64,000 nucleotides of DNA from Carnegiea gigantea (lineage: Eukaryota; Streptophyta; Magnoliopsida; Caryophyllales; Cactaceae), in contig JAKOGI010002397.1 of NCBI GenBank assembly GCA_029747015.1, positions 1 to 64,000 of the forward strand, in the 5' to 3' direction. How positions within the stretch are numbered: the first letter of the stretch is position 1; the number at the start of each line of letters is the position of its first letter. Both the position numbers and the translations under genes were made by a program. This document shows, in pieces, positions 34,738 through 46,555 of this stretch. The notes under the pieces are model-generated. The model was given only the letters and a program-made list of their open reading frames with translations. It had not been told where the DNA came from and made no database searches.

Positions 34738-37700
34738 ATGTTACATGGACTCAGGCTATCGGACTCAAGTCCAGATCCAAATGTCTGACCCACCAAACCT
34801 CTAACTTTAAGACACAGGGACACTGTCTAAAATTTGAACACGAATATGAGGACTCATGATTTTACATGTGAAAAATTACAATTTCAAATTAACCCTTCAA
34901 CAATATTTCGAATAATTAAATGGTTGTTTACTTATCAAACAATTAAATATTAAAGAACCATTAAAAAATAATGGACGAAGAAAGAAAATGACCCTATATT
35001 CCTAGTTTCTTATCGTCTCTTACTATTGTAGAGTTTGGATAAGGGCTTGAGACATATCCAATGTGCTATCCGTGGTGTGTTATATCCAACACCAGTGCAG
35101 CGGGAGAAAATGGAGAGGTTAGGTATCATAGCAGCATAGCAACAGGCATTAACTATTTTGATTTGATTTGTTTCTGTGTTCAGGGTTGTTATTTTAGAAA
35201 ACTTATTGCTCTCATAGTTCTTTTCTACATGACAAATATTTCATGATGATAACCCATTTATAAAGCATGAAATTTACTCTCACGTGTTCATACACCAATA
35301 TTTATTTCCACCCTATTGATTTTACAAGCGAATTCCCTTGTTCATCGTCAAATAAGCAGTAGAGCAATATTACTAACCGCCTACTGCAGTTCGTGTATGT
35401 TCTTATTGCCTTAAGTCTAACAATAATTTGTAATATATATCTCCTCTGACGCAACAAGTATGCCCCCAACTGATTGTCTACCTGAACCCCCTCACTAAAA
35501 AAAAAAAAAAAAAACCCTACCACCTAAACTCAACCACTAGAAGCCCCATCAATTTGTAAATAACTCACCTCAATACCTTTCACGAATTTAGCACTGACAC
35601 TCTATATGAAACCAGTCTTTGAATTCTCAATTTCCCCTAAAATCCAACCATAACACACACCCTAACCAGCAAGTTCAACCCAAACCATCATTGAATTGCT
35701 AGGATTATAGCCAATTGACACTCAATCCAATCCCCAAATGCCAAACTGAATTTTTGCAAATCCAAAAGCTAAACCCCCAAATTAACTTCCTCTATAACTT
35801 GCCCACGTCATCCCCCAATTAAATGGCAGTGTCTCCTTCCTTACTCCAACACCCCCTCCCCTAAAAAGCAGAGATTTGAGAATTCTCTACACCACCAAGA
35901 TTGTGATTTTCTGCATGTGTCCATTCCCCCTCTTTGTCCCCCTCCTTTCAATCTGCCATCGATGCTGACAAGTACTATCTACATGGAAAACAGCCGAATC
36001 ATGTCTTCCAGATACAGAAGTCCAAAATTGCATTTATTTCTCTCTTCGCTTTCTCTCTCTTCTTTCTCAATCTCAATCTCCATGGCCGATCTTTGCTTAA
36101 CCTGACTGTCTCTCTTAATCTCTCCCTCTGATATGGTTGATTTCTCTTGATTTTTTGTTTTCTTAAGAATTTGCTTCAATTTTAGCCTGATTTGTTGATG
36201 TTTGATTCACTTGTAGAGAAAAGCTCAGCCCAGTGTTTTTAGGTTTCTGGACGCATTTATTAATGGTTGCTCTACCTGCGAGGGCTTGAGTCGATTATGA
36301 CTACCTTATCAAGCTTCTTCTAATTGGCACTAGTGGTAATTTATTCGTGATCCTCTTTTGGCTTGCTGTTTCATGCATTTTTGCTGTAGGTCTTCCTTTT
36401 TTGATTTGGAATCAAATATACCGTTCAGTTGCTTGTGTTTCATTCTATGCGATTGCGCAGATCTGGCATCCAAATGTCAGATATATGTGATTATGGCGTT
36501 GAAGAACCAACTGTTTGTCAAAGTTTACGACTTTAGCGTTATTTTGATGATGTTAATGGTTAAGTCTTGATGCAGGTTAGTTTGGTGGTTGACGTTCAAA
36601 ATCTTTAATTAGATAATGCTTAGTTAGATGCCTATGGTGCATCTAGCTAGAGTTGGATTGCCTTATTTTTACCTTCAATTGTCAACATGCAGAGAATACC
36701 AAGATGGATGAGGTCACTACAATGAGGTAATTTGTCCATTTTCTTTTGTCATTTTGCCTATGTCTTTCCTTTTGCATTCTCTCATAACTAAATTTGATAA
36801 CTTCTTGGATTTGTTCCTTTTTGCTCAATTATAATAGTGGGGGATTCACCTCCCCAGCGGAATTGTTCCTTGTTGCTGCTTTTATGGTGCTACTCGCTTT
36901 CATATTTCTATTGTCTTCTCTATAAATTTCCAGTTTGATTTTTACTTATTTTCTTGCTCTTTTTGTGTGTGTGTGTTTTTGTGGCCCGTGCATAGAGATT
37001 TGTTCATGGTAGGACGATTAATTGGTAGGATGGAATAGAAAACGGGGGGGATTGTAGACATGGGGGCCAAAGAAATGGTGTGGGGCAAGATGAAAGAGAC
37101 AAGATGGAGGAGGTGAAAATATCGATAAGGAGGATTCAAAAATAGGGACCTGTGGAAGAGTTGGGGACGTTCTGGGTTGACTCAAATGTTCTAAGCAATT
37201 AGAGAATAAACTGTTTTGCTTTGGCTTGGGGGTTTTGTTTGCAAGTTCAGGTGCTTTGTTATTAATCAATGATGAAAAGTTGAAGATATTGATATCAAAA
37301 AAAAGTTGAAGATATTGGGGTTCTGTCTTGATGAGATGACTCCTAAAAGATATTCTGAGAAATGTCATGGTGGTTTTAAGCTTCTAACTGACTGAATTTC
37401 ATTTACTCTACAATCATTTCCCTTTGTATTCTTTATTTAGGATCCTAACTACATCATATGTTCAAGTCATAGAATTTGTTTTCATATAAGTTTGCAAGTC
37501 TTCATTTTCTCGTCATATATAATACAAATGGGATTTGCTAAAGATGAATGTCATAGTACGTCCTATTTTGCCCCTTCAAATGAGCCCTTTTTTTAATTTT
37601 CTACACGTTATTATGATTGTTGTTTTATTGAAAACATGCTGCAAATAATTGGATTTGATAAACTTAACTCCTGTAAAAAAAAGTCCACCTTTTAGACTAT

Positions 37701-38062
37701 CAAAACAACAAATTTTGGTTGACCTTTTATAGTAGAATTTTGAATAATTTCTGTGTGCATATGTAGTTTATCTACTTATGCATGAAGTTGCTATCTATTC
37801 ATATTTTTTCAATGAGTTATTCTATCATCTTTCTTGAGATATAATATCACTTATGTCTACAATTGTTTTTCATTTGTTATTTAAATAGTATATATCTACA
37901 AATGTCTATATTAATATGCAACGTACAAAGTACTAGTTCATACTAGTATTTGAGCGAATATTGGTCTGTTAAGCAGACATTCTTTTCTTTAAATTTTTGA
38001 GGCATGAGCATTTATTCCCCCCCCCCAAATTTTTTTGCTAACATAATTTTGCACATTATAAA
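34738..38062. other. Host DNA between two retrotransposons; possible gene leader near 35.9-36.6 kb, unproved
   Basis: There are no element ends and no recognised protein family. At 35930-36130 there is a pyrimidine-rich leader-like stretch (CTCTCTTCGCTTTCTCTCTC) with an open frame from 35934 (SAIDADKYYLHGKQPNHVFQ, then a hydrophobic run). Downstream sequence up to about 36570 looks intron-like. It may be the 5' end of a host gene, but I cannot name it. Other contents: an A-run at about 35498-35515, a repeated AAAGTTGAAGATATTG at 37273-37315, and a C-run at 38019-38027 just before the Copia element. Confidence 0.35.
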
Positions 38063-38634
38063 TGTTAGGAATAAAGGGGATAATAGGATGTGACAATGCA
38101 ACAGAATTCAACCAAGAACACAACGCAACAATGAAAAACAAGAATAAAGGACACAGGGAATTTTTTACGTGGAAACCCAATGTGGGAAAAACCACGGACG
38201 GCGACAGCACACCGACGAATTTCACTATGAGCAGAGTAGTACACCACAATCACTTCAGTGATTAAGAGTAGAATTACAATACTCTCGATTGTATTCTCTC
38301 ACAAATAACCTCACTCTCTCAATGTGTTTTCTATTCTGGAGTATTTTGAAACAAGGCCCTAGACCCCCTTTATATAAGGTTTGTGAGGTAGGGTTTCCCC
38401 CTGAAAAACCCTTGCTGCCGCCTTCCAAAAACCGTCACCAAAGCGCAACCCTAGCCGCCCCTTTAAGGCGGCAGAAAATTTCCCCTGGCACGGTCGTGCC
38501 AGGGCGGCACGGGCACACCGTGTCACTTTTCTGTCTGCTCTGTTCTTCGGTCTTCTGTGTCGCGGCACGCCCGTGCCCATGCAGCATGTTCATCCCGTGC
38601 CTAAACCCGAGATTTTGGGCCACAAAACCCAACA
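38063..38634 (-). repeat. 3' LTR of Tork-like Copia element
   Basis: The LTR is 572 bp. It contains TGGCACGGTCGTGCCA at 38486-38501. It lacks a stretch of about 41 bp present in its partner at 43229-43269. On the minus strand a TATA-type box (TTATATAAAGGGG) lies at about 38367-38380. Confidence 0.95.
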
Positions 38635-38735
38635 ATCTCCACCTTGGACCAAAATCTCCAGTCTTCAATTATCGTCGTCGTCGTCACACCCCAAGGGGTG
38701 ATGCCCCCCTAGGGGGCTATGCCCCGCAGGGCTTC

Positions 38736-40115
38736 TCAATGACTGTGAACTCCCACTAAGTCTAAGCAATGCTCGAACTTAGCTGTAGGTAGTGGCTTTG
38801 TAAGCATGTCAGCAGGATTCTCTGAGGTGTAAACTTTCTTCATCATTATTTCTCCTGCAGCAACTGTGTCTCGTACATAATGATATTTGACGCTGATATG
38901 CTTGGTCTTCGAGTGGTAAGCATCATTCTTTGTCAGATGTATGGCACTCTGACTATCAGAATATACCACAGTAGCAGATTGTGGTATTCCAAGCTCCATT
39001 ACCAGTCCCTTTAGCCAGGTAGCTTCCCTCACCCCTTCAGTGGCAGCAATATACTCAGCTTCTGTTGTGGACAGAGCTGCAATAGATTGTAAAGACGCTT
39101 TCCAAGAGATAGCGCCCCCACACATGGTAAAGATGTACCCAAATATGGACCTCCTCCTATCCAAATCACCAGCATAATCAGAATCAACATACCCTACTAC
39201 ATCAGATGTAGCAGCCTTGTTTCTATCAAATACCAGCCCTTTCCCCACAGTTCCCTTTACATACCGTAGGATCCATTTTACACCCTCCCAGTGGTCCTTT
39301 CCAGGATTATGCATATATCTACTTACCACACTCACAGCATGTGATAAGTCTGGTCTGGTACAGACCATGGCATACATCAAACTCCCTATAGCACTAGAGT
39401 ATGGTACATTGGACATTCTACCGATGTCCTCTTCTGTTTGCGGACAGCGTTCCGCAGACAGTCTAAAATGTGCAGCAAGAGGGGTAGTCACTGCCTTGCA
39501 GTCCCTTATATTGAACTTGCTTAATACCTTCTCAAGATATTTTTCTTGAGACAAGTATAATTTTCCCTCCTTTCGATCCCTGTGAATCTCCATGCCCAGT
39601 ATCCTTTTAGCTGCACCTAAGTCTTTCATTTCGAATTCCTTACTGAGTTGAGATTTTAGCATGCTAATCAGGTTTTTATCTTTAGATGCAATTAGCATGT
39701 CATCAACATACAGTAGTAGATATATACAGGACCCATCACCATATTGTCTAAAGTATACACAATTATCATATCTACTACGTATGTAACCATTATCAATCAT
39801 AAACGTGTCAAAACGTTTATACCACTGCCTAGGAGCCTGCTTGAGTCCATACAAGGACTTTTTCAACTTACATACCATGTGTTCCTTATCAGGAACAGCA
39901 AACCCTTCAGGTTGCTTCATATATATCTCCTCTTCCAGCTCACCATGCAGGAAGGCTGTTTTTACATCAAGCTGCTCCAACTCCAAGTTAAACAATGTCA
40001 CAATGGATAACAATAATCGAATAGAGGTGTGTCTGACTACAGGAGAGAAAACCTCATTGTATACCTTCCTGTTGGTTGCAACCACGAACAACCAACCTTG
40101 CTTTCCACCTTGCAT
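38736..40115 (-). pseudogene. pol: Copia RT and RNase H of Tork-like element
   Basis: The open stretch is 459 codons; the first 15 or so are out of frame from the upstream break. Catalytic blocks: [16 protein letters not shown] (first Asp about residue 50), [27 protein letters not shown] (YVDD about 136-139). RNase H blocks are [23 protein letters not shown] and [14 protein letters not shown]. The frame ends [10 protein letters not shown]. The catalytic core itself is uninterrupted. Confidence 0.92.
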
Positions 40116-40758
40116 CCTCTACCCCAGGAATGCCCTCCTTCTTCTTGTATATCCATTTGGCAGTTAAGGCCCGTCGGCCTTTAGGCAGGTTACATAACTC
40201 CCAAGTCCCGTTTTTCTGCAAACTTTCCATTTCTTCTTGCATAGCCTGAACCCAGTTGGGTGAACTTGGGCAAGTGATGGCTTCAGTATAATTTGAAGGC
40301 TCAGTTCCTTCAGACACTTCCTCTGCAACTGAAAGTGCAAACGCTATCAGCCCTTCATCATCGTTGTACCGGGCCGGTCTCCTGATCTCCCTGCGAGGAC
40401 GATTACGTGCTATAGAGTGCTCAACCTCCTCCTGAGGTTGATTAGTGCTGATAGCCCCAGGCTCAGTGACCTGGACTTCCCTCATAGTTTCCTCAACAGC
40501 TCCACCTTGAGCTGTAGCAGTCTCCAGCTCCACCTCCATGCCGGTGTCTTGCTGAGTTCCTGCACCAGTAGAAGGAACAGCAGCATTCTTTCCAGAAGAT
40601 AATATATCAGACTCATTGAAAGTAACATCCCTACTTTGTATTACTTTCTTAGAATCAGGACACCACATACGATACCCCTTAGATTCACTAGCATACCCCA
40701 AAAACATACATTTAACTACTCTAGGTGCTAGTTTTCCCTCATTTACATGAGCATACAC
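40054..40758 (-). pseudogene. pol: Integrase C-terminal/linker and RT N-terminus of Tork-like element
   Basis: Starts APRVVKCMFLGYASESKGYR, the usual end of a Copia integrase. It then has an acidic spacer and the RT N-terminal block NWVQAMQEEMESLQKNGTWE and TAKWIYKKKEG. The frame ends [14 protein letters not shown] near 40054. The RT continues in another frame from about 40060, so one small indel breaks it. Confidence 0.85.
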
Positions 40759-40803
40759 AGGACACCCAAATACCCTGAGATTAGAGTAGTCAACAGGATT
40801 ACC

Positions 40804-41775
40804 TTACCATACTTCTTCTGGAATCTGAAACTCGATGGAGGAGTGTGGTGATCGATTCACCAGGTAGCAGGCCGTAGAGATGGCCTCAGCCCAAAACGCT
40901 TTGCGATCCCAAAGCCCAGCAGTTGAAAGCAAACACCGTGCTTTCTCTAACAATGTCCTGTTAATTCGTTCTGCGACCCCATTCTGTTGTGGTTTCCCGA
41001 CCAAGGTTTTATGTCTGGCTATGCCGTTTGCTGTACAGAACTCTTCAAACTCAGATTCAACAAACTCCAGGCCATTATCAGTCCTGAGTTTCTTGATCCT
41101 TTTGCCAGTCTGGTTATCAACCAGAGCCTTGAATTTCTTGAACATTGAGAATGTCTCGTTTTTCTGTCTCAAGAAATCCACCCAAACTTTTCGTGAGAAA
41201 TCATCAACAAATGTTAACATGTAACGCTTACCTCCCAGCGAAGGTACCTTAGAGGGACCCCACAAATCAGAATGGATGTAGTCCAGGACTCCCTGAGTAC
41301 GGTGACTAGCCTTTGAGAAACTTACCCTTTTCTGTTTCCCAAATACGCAGTGATCACAAAAATCCAACTTACCCGTACTAGTGTTACCAAGACAACCTTT
41401 CTTACCCAGAATGGTTATCCCTTTCTCACTCATATGGCCCAGCCTCATGTGCCATAACATCGTCTCATCTGCTGTACCTACCGCAGCTACTCCTGTAACT
41501 GTGGCTCCCTGCAGGATGTAGAGACTACCCTGCCTCAGTCCCTTCATCATCACCATGGCTCCTTTAGCCACCTTTAGAGCTCCATTCTCCATGACGATTC
41601 TGCAACTATTAGACTCAAGAGTTCCCAAGGAAATCAAGCAACGAGTCATATCAGGAATATGAAGCACTTTAGACAATGTTCTAATAGTGCCATCATGGGT
41701 TCTGATCTGGACTGTACCTATCCCTGCAACCTTGCATTCACTATCATTGCCCATAAGTACCACCCCAGAATCCAC
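40804..41775 (-). pseudogene. pol: Integrase of Tork-like element
   Basis: This 323-codon frame includes the rest of the protease, then TMLWHMRLGHMSEKG and FCDHCVFGKQKRV (HHCC site). The core Asp-Asp-Glu residues are in YIHSDLWGPS, LRTDNGLEFVE and QQNGVAERINRTLLE. It stops at IPEEVW, after which the frame continues past one stop codon into 40758. Confidence 0.9.
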
Positions 41776-41793
41776 AGACTCATAAGTAACGAA

Positions 41794-42753
41794 CTAGTCC
41801 CTATGAGGACACATGTGGAATGTGCAACCAGAATCCAAGACCCAATTGTCATCCACCCCTTTCCCAGAGGTGGTAGCTAAAGAAGTAGCAAGTAGAACAT
41901 CCCCATCTAACTCAGACTCTACCACACAGTCAGCAGTAGCAGTTTTACCCGTTTCCTCATTCTTGTTCTTTAGCTTCCAACAATTAGCCTTTATGTGACC
42001 CAATTTTTTGCAAAAGTGGCAGGTTTTATTAGCATGAGGATTTCTTGATTTAGAACGGCTCTTCCTATTACCGTTTTCCTTCTTCTCAGTTGTCCTACCC
42101 CTAACAGCCAGCCCTTCACCCTGGTCAGCATGAATGTCATGGTCAAACTTTTCTTTTGAAAGAAGGTTAGCCTTGACATCCTCAAACGATATAGTATCCG
42201 TGTTACTATACAGCATGATTTCTTTAAAGTCTTTATATGAAGGGGGTAGTGAGACAACAAGCAAGATGGCTTTATCCTCATCATCAATTTTTACATCCAG
42301 ACTTTCCAAATCAACTAGAATTGAATTGAAATCATTCAGATGTTTCTGGACAGGCGTACCTTCAGCCATACGACAGGTGTACAACCTTTCTTTTAGCCTG
42401 ATCTTATTGCCTAGACTCTTTGTCATATATAGTTCTTCTAGCCTAGCCCAAAGGTCAACAGCAGTTACCTTATCAAGAACCTCGCGGAGCACGTGAGGTG
42501 CCAGACATAGTTGTATGGCTGAAACTGCCTTCAGCTCCAGTTCCTCCCATTCCTCATTTGTCAACTTCCCATGCCTTTTCTGCTGATCCTCAGCCCACTT
42601 TTCATCCGTTGTGCCTGCGGGTTTGACGTGAGGCCCCTGCAGGACCTTCCACAGCCCGTGCTGGATGAGGACCGCCCTCATCTGCACCTTCCAGAGATTA
42701 AAGCTAATCTCCCCGTCGAATTTCTGTATGTCCCCCTTCATGATTGAAGACAT
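41794..42753 (-). pseudogene. gag: gag and protease start of Tork-like element
   Basis: The ATG at 42753 opens MSSIMKGDIQKFDGEISFNL, just after the primer site. The Copia gag domain follows (LEELYMTKSLGNKIRLKERL, EIMLYSNTDTISFEDVKANL), then a zinc knuckle CHFCKKLGHIKANC and the protease active site WVLDSGCTFHM. The frame is cut by a TAG after CPHRD; the related copy at 53113 has a Trp codon there, so this looks like a G-to-A nonsense change. Confidence 0.9.
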
Positions 42754-42778
42754 CCTATAACCTAGCTCTGATACCACT

Positions 42779-43393
42779 TGTTAGGAATAAAGGGGATAAT
42801 AGGATGTGACAATGCAACAGAATTCAACCAAGAACACAACGCAACAATGAAAGAAACAAGAATAAAGGACACAGGGAATTTTACGTGGAAACCCAATGTG
42901 GGGGAAAAACCACGGACGGCGACAGCACACCGACAAATTTCACTATGAGCAGAGTTGTACACCACAATCACTTCAGTGATTAAGAGCAGAATTACAATAC
43001 TCTCGATTGTATTCTCTTACAAATAACCTCACTCTCTCAATGTGTTTTCTATTCTGGAGTATTTTGAAACAAGGCCCTAGACCCCCTTTATATAGGGTCT
43101 GTGAGGTAGGGCTTCCCCCTGAAAAACCCTTGCTGCCGCCTTCCAAAAACCGTCACCAAAGCGCAACCCTAGCTGCCACTTTAAGGCGGCAGAAAATTTT
43201 CCCTGGCACGGTCGTGCCAGGGCGGCACGGTCGTGTCGTGCCATGTGGCACGACCGTGCCACATGGCACGGGCACACTGTGTCACTTTTCTGTCTACTCT
43301 GTTCTTCGGTCTTCTGTGTCGCGGCACGCCCGTGCCCATGCAGTATGTTCACCCCGTGCCTAAACCCGAGATTTTGGGCCACAAAACCCAACA
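42779..43393 (-). repeat. 5' LTR of Tork-like Copia element, with a 32-bp palindrome
   Basis: The LTR is 615 bp. It contains TGGCACGGTCGTGCCA at 43204-43219. At 43238-43269 there is a perfect hairpin of two 15-bp arms (GTGCCATGTGGCACG) around AC. A minus-strand TATA box (CTATATAAAGGGGG) lies at about 43083-43098, so the palindromes are upstream of it, in U3. Confidence 0.95.
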
Positions 43394-44745
43394 ATAAAAT
43401 TTTTCACAAATTTTGGTTTAAATAGATGCTTCAAATTAGTAGTACCTTTCAAGATCGAGATGTTGTTTAGATGTAGTATGGAAAAACACCTAGACTCTTA
43501 ACATACATTGGCTTGATATTATTGGTTAGAATTTCGAAGTTTGATCAGATCACAGCTATGACGCTGGAATCGGAGGCTGAGTAGTGGATATTACCTAGCA
43601 AGGGTATTGTTTCTAATTTATAAATAAATTATGATATCAAAATTAAACCTTATAATAAGACTCTTTTTCCCAAAAAAAAAAAAAACTTAGTAAGACTCGG
43701 CGCTATTTGTGTGGCATCCCTACGTAATACATGTACACCTTGCAATCTATACTTTCATGCACTTTGTGTGACAAATGTGACAGCAATACAATAACTTTTT
43801 GTGTGGGGTCGTAATAATGAGCAATGAAGAACTCATGACATGAGTTGGAGCAATTAGAAAAAAATTGGTTGCTTTGCTGCAGTTTCTTGAGAAGATAGTT
43901 TTGCTTCTAATCACGAAGTGGCAACTATAATTAGTGTGGGTGTGATGAAAAAAATACGGCGTTGACGAGTCATGGATCAAAGCATACAGGATTGTATTGA
44001 ACGCACCCGGCACGTTCCTTGACGTTGTTGAAGATGAACTGTTTGTTGAAGAAACAGATGGATGGGTTGTGTCATATCCCTTGGGAGCGCATTAAGAGGA
44101 CTACAATGAATATTGCTACGTCCCTTTTCGAGAGTTCAAGATTCTGCCATTTGACAGGGATGAATTTCATCCCTGTTAATCCTAACACTAAAACTCAATT
44201 ATTGAAGATAGGATCATTCCCATCTTAACACTAAACCCCAACAGAGGGGAGAAAAGAAGGGCATTGTTAACCCTGCCATGGGAAAGCATGCACAAGAAGG
44301 AGGTGGGGCGTTGGGGGTTGATTTTGGCGACCGCCATATGCCAAGAATTTGTGGGAGCATTCCTCAAAATTTATTGTTTAGAATTGAAACTATATTCACG
44401 AATATGTAATTTTCTTCTAATTTGATAGTTGAAGGTGGAGGAGATGATGTGAGTTATGGGAATGGAAAGGGTTTAGAGGGAAGCAAGAGAGGGTGTCAAA
44501 TTTCGAAGTAATGGTGGAAAAAAATGGGGGATTGAGCATGTGTAATGGTGAATCAAGTTTTTGGCTCATCAGTGGGGCCTATTAATTCCACATTAGTTTT
44601 TGAGTCAACTTTTTGGGTCACAACCCTTCTCATCTCCAATGTAAGGCTCACAATATAAGATAATACCTATGGAACCCACCACTAAACATGTATTTTTTTT
44701 TTTTTTTAGTGTGCGTGGCTAAGAGGCATTATTTAAGTCAATAAA
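43394..44745. other. Host DNA, no gene recognised
   Basis: The stretch begins with the ATAAA duplication. It holds an A-run near 43670-43684 and a T-run at about 44693-44706. Open frames at 43747-44013 and 44019-44228 show no known motif. The stretch 44530-44690 has GAGCATGTGTAATGG, which resembles the end of a small DNA transposon, but no matching second end with a target duplication was found. Confidence 0.5.
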
Positions 44746-44764
44746 AATATTATTTTCTATCTTT

Positions 44765-46535
44765 TTTTTCTTTTGTGCAGAAGAGGGGCTAAGCCCCAAA
44801 CAAAATATTATTACTTAGTAATCAAACCTGGCCAAATTACCCCTATTTTGTCCATGTACAAGGCATCCAAAACCTCTCTCAGAGGTGACTCAAGAATAGC
44901 TAAACTATAATTACTTTTGGTCCCTAAATTCGCTAATAAATCTGCTACATGATTCATTTCACAATAACAGTGAGATATAATGACTTCCATAGCATTCTAC
45001 TCCATCAACCGCTTGCACTGTTGGATCAAAGGCCTCAGTTCCAAGTTCCAGTTTGTTTGCCCTTTGAGCATGCTGACCAGCACCCAAAGTTTTCTCATGT
45101 TTTTCTCTCTTGCTAATTTTAAGCCCCTTAGAATTGCTCTCAGCTTAGGCCTTGTCGGTGTGCATACACCCACACCTTCAGCATACCCTAGGATCCAATC
45201 TCCAGTGCTTCATCTAAAAACACCCCAGCCCCATCCGGGTCCGGATTCCCTTTAGCTGCACCGTCCATATTAAGCAGGATCTAGGGGAGTGCAAAATCGG
45301 TTAACTAGAGTTTTGGTTAACCGAATATCGGTTAACTGGTTTTTGAGTTCAAAAAAATTCCGAACCGTAATCGAACCGAAAATTTCGGTTAACTATTTTT
45401 TGGTTAATGGAAAATTTTGGTTCATCCAAAACCCGAATCGTAACCGATCCGAAAATTCTGGTTAATAGGTTTTTCGGTTCGGTTAACCGATTTTTTGATT
45501 TGATTACCAGTTAACCGTTTACAAATAATTAAAAACTTATACTTTCTTACCTAAATTTTTCATTTTTTATGTTTAAATTCTTTTCATAAGAACTAAACTT
45601 TGGTTATCATTTATACATAATAAAAAAAGTGCACTTTTTTAACTAAATTTTTTTATTTTTATGTATAATTTTTTTAAAAAATAAAATTATTTTCGGCTTA
45701 GTTAACCGCCGGTAAACCGAATTTTCAAATAATCCGAACCATAACCGAATTGAAAACCGAAAAAATTTTGGTTCTTTTAACCGAACCGACTTTTTTGTAA
45801 AATTTGTTCGGTTAATCGGTTTTCAGTTTGGTTTTTTCAATTTTCTGTTTTGGTTTTCGGTTTCGGATTTTTTTGTATACCCCTAGCAGGATCCATTCCA
45901 CCGACGGTGGTTGCCAATCTATGAGGGACTCATCTCTGCTTGGGTTTTTATGAACTTGCCCCGCAACCTCAACACTTAAGGCTTTTAAAATTTCATCAAA
46001 TTTAGAGTGAAGAAAGCTTATCTTGTCTTGTGGAACTTGAGCGTGTCTATTAAAGAAGTTTGCATTTCTTCACTTCCAAAGCCACCAAATAGTAATCATA
46101 AATTTTGTGGGCCAATCTCCATCCTTGGTTTTATCTTTGATGTTCATCAAAATTCAGTCCTTGAAATCCACATTAATTCCTTGCAAAGCTAATCCTTTTC
46201 CTATGAAATATTGCCGAATAGATCTAACTTCTAGGCAGTCACGTAGCACATGGGTCCATTGTTTCACAAAAGCCACAGGCCGGGCTTTTTGTAAAGCCTC
46301 ATTTGACCTTGTTAACATTGGTCATCATTCAATCGTACATAGCAAGCCATATGAACTTTTCAATCTTTGTGGAGCCTTAGCATTCCAAATTTCTGTCCAG
46401 GCCTCCTTTCTCCTCAAGTTTTGTTCTTTTTGAAAAATTTGAATAGCAGACTTAAATGTGAACTTACCCAAGCTCATACCACCCCCAAAAAAAGCTATCC
46501 TCAATGGAGTAGTCTTCAATCACTTCAAAGGCGTC
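44765..46535 (-). mobile_element. 5'-truncated LINE (zf-RVT and RNase H part), split by a hAT MITE
   Basis: On the minus strand the sequence carries the 3' end of an L1-type ORF2. The zf-RVT part starts GKFTFKSAIQIFQKEQN and EIWNAKAPQRLKS near 46490. The RNase H domain starts NMDGAAKGNP (45274-45240) and ends HCYCEMNHVADLLANLG near 44930. The 3' end is an A-rich tail (plus-strand T-run at 44762-44774). Sequences close to AATATTATTTTCTATCTTT flank both sides (44746-44764 and 46536-46555, one indel or mismatch), which fits a target duplication. Endonuclease and RT are missing, so it was cut short on insertion. The RNase H domain is interrupted by the MITE at 45282-45885 and has several stops. 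Confidence 0.85.
45282..45885. mobile_element. hAT-type MITE, 604 bp
   Basis: Short inverted ends (TAGGGGAGTGCAAAA on the left; TAGGGGTATACAAAA as read inward from the right) and a perfect 8-bp target duplication GCAGGATC (45274-45281 and 45886-45893) identify a nonautonomous hAT element. The interior is AT-rich with many copies of GGTTAACCG and CCGAAA words in both directions. It codes for nothing. It sits inside the RNase H domain of the surrounding LINE and is therefore younger than it. Confidence 0.93.
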
Positions 46536-46555
46536 AATATTTTTTTTCTATCTTT

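Larger units (their letters stand above)
38063..43393 (-). mobile_element. Tork/Tnt1-like Copia element, nearly complete
   Basis: This 5331-bp element lies on the minus strand. LTRs are at 38063-38634 (3') and 42779-43393 (5'), with ends TGTTAGG and CCCAACA on the plus strand and a perfect ATAAA duplication at 38058-38062 and 43394-43398. The initiator-Met primer site TGGTATCAGAGC lies at 42767-42778 (minus strand) and a GGTGGAGAT polypurine tract beside the 3' LTR. gag, protease, integrase, RT and RNase H are in Copia order in about 4 kb of coding sequence. Three breaks (a Trp-to-stop in the protease, a stop in the integrase tail, a frameshift before RT) suggest a recently dead copy. It is related to the gag and LTR blocks of the composite at 51865-57161. 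Confidence 0.95.

Noticed and set aside
35934..36131. 65-codon open frame with a hydrophobic stretch, possible secreted or membrane protein
   Set aside because: No family recognised and no downstream exon could be joined with confidence. It is mentioned only as a possible gene leader.
44019..44228. 69-codon open frame in host DNA
   Set aside because: No motif in this or the overlapping frame that I could tie to a known family.
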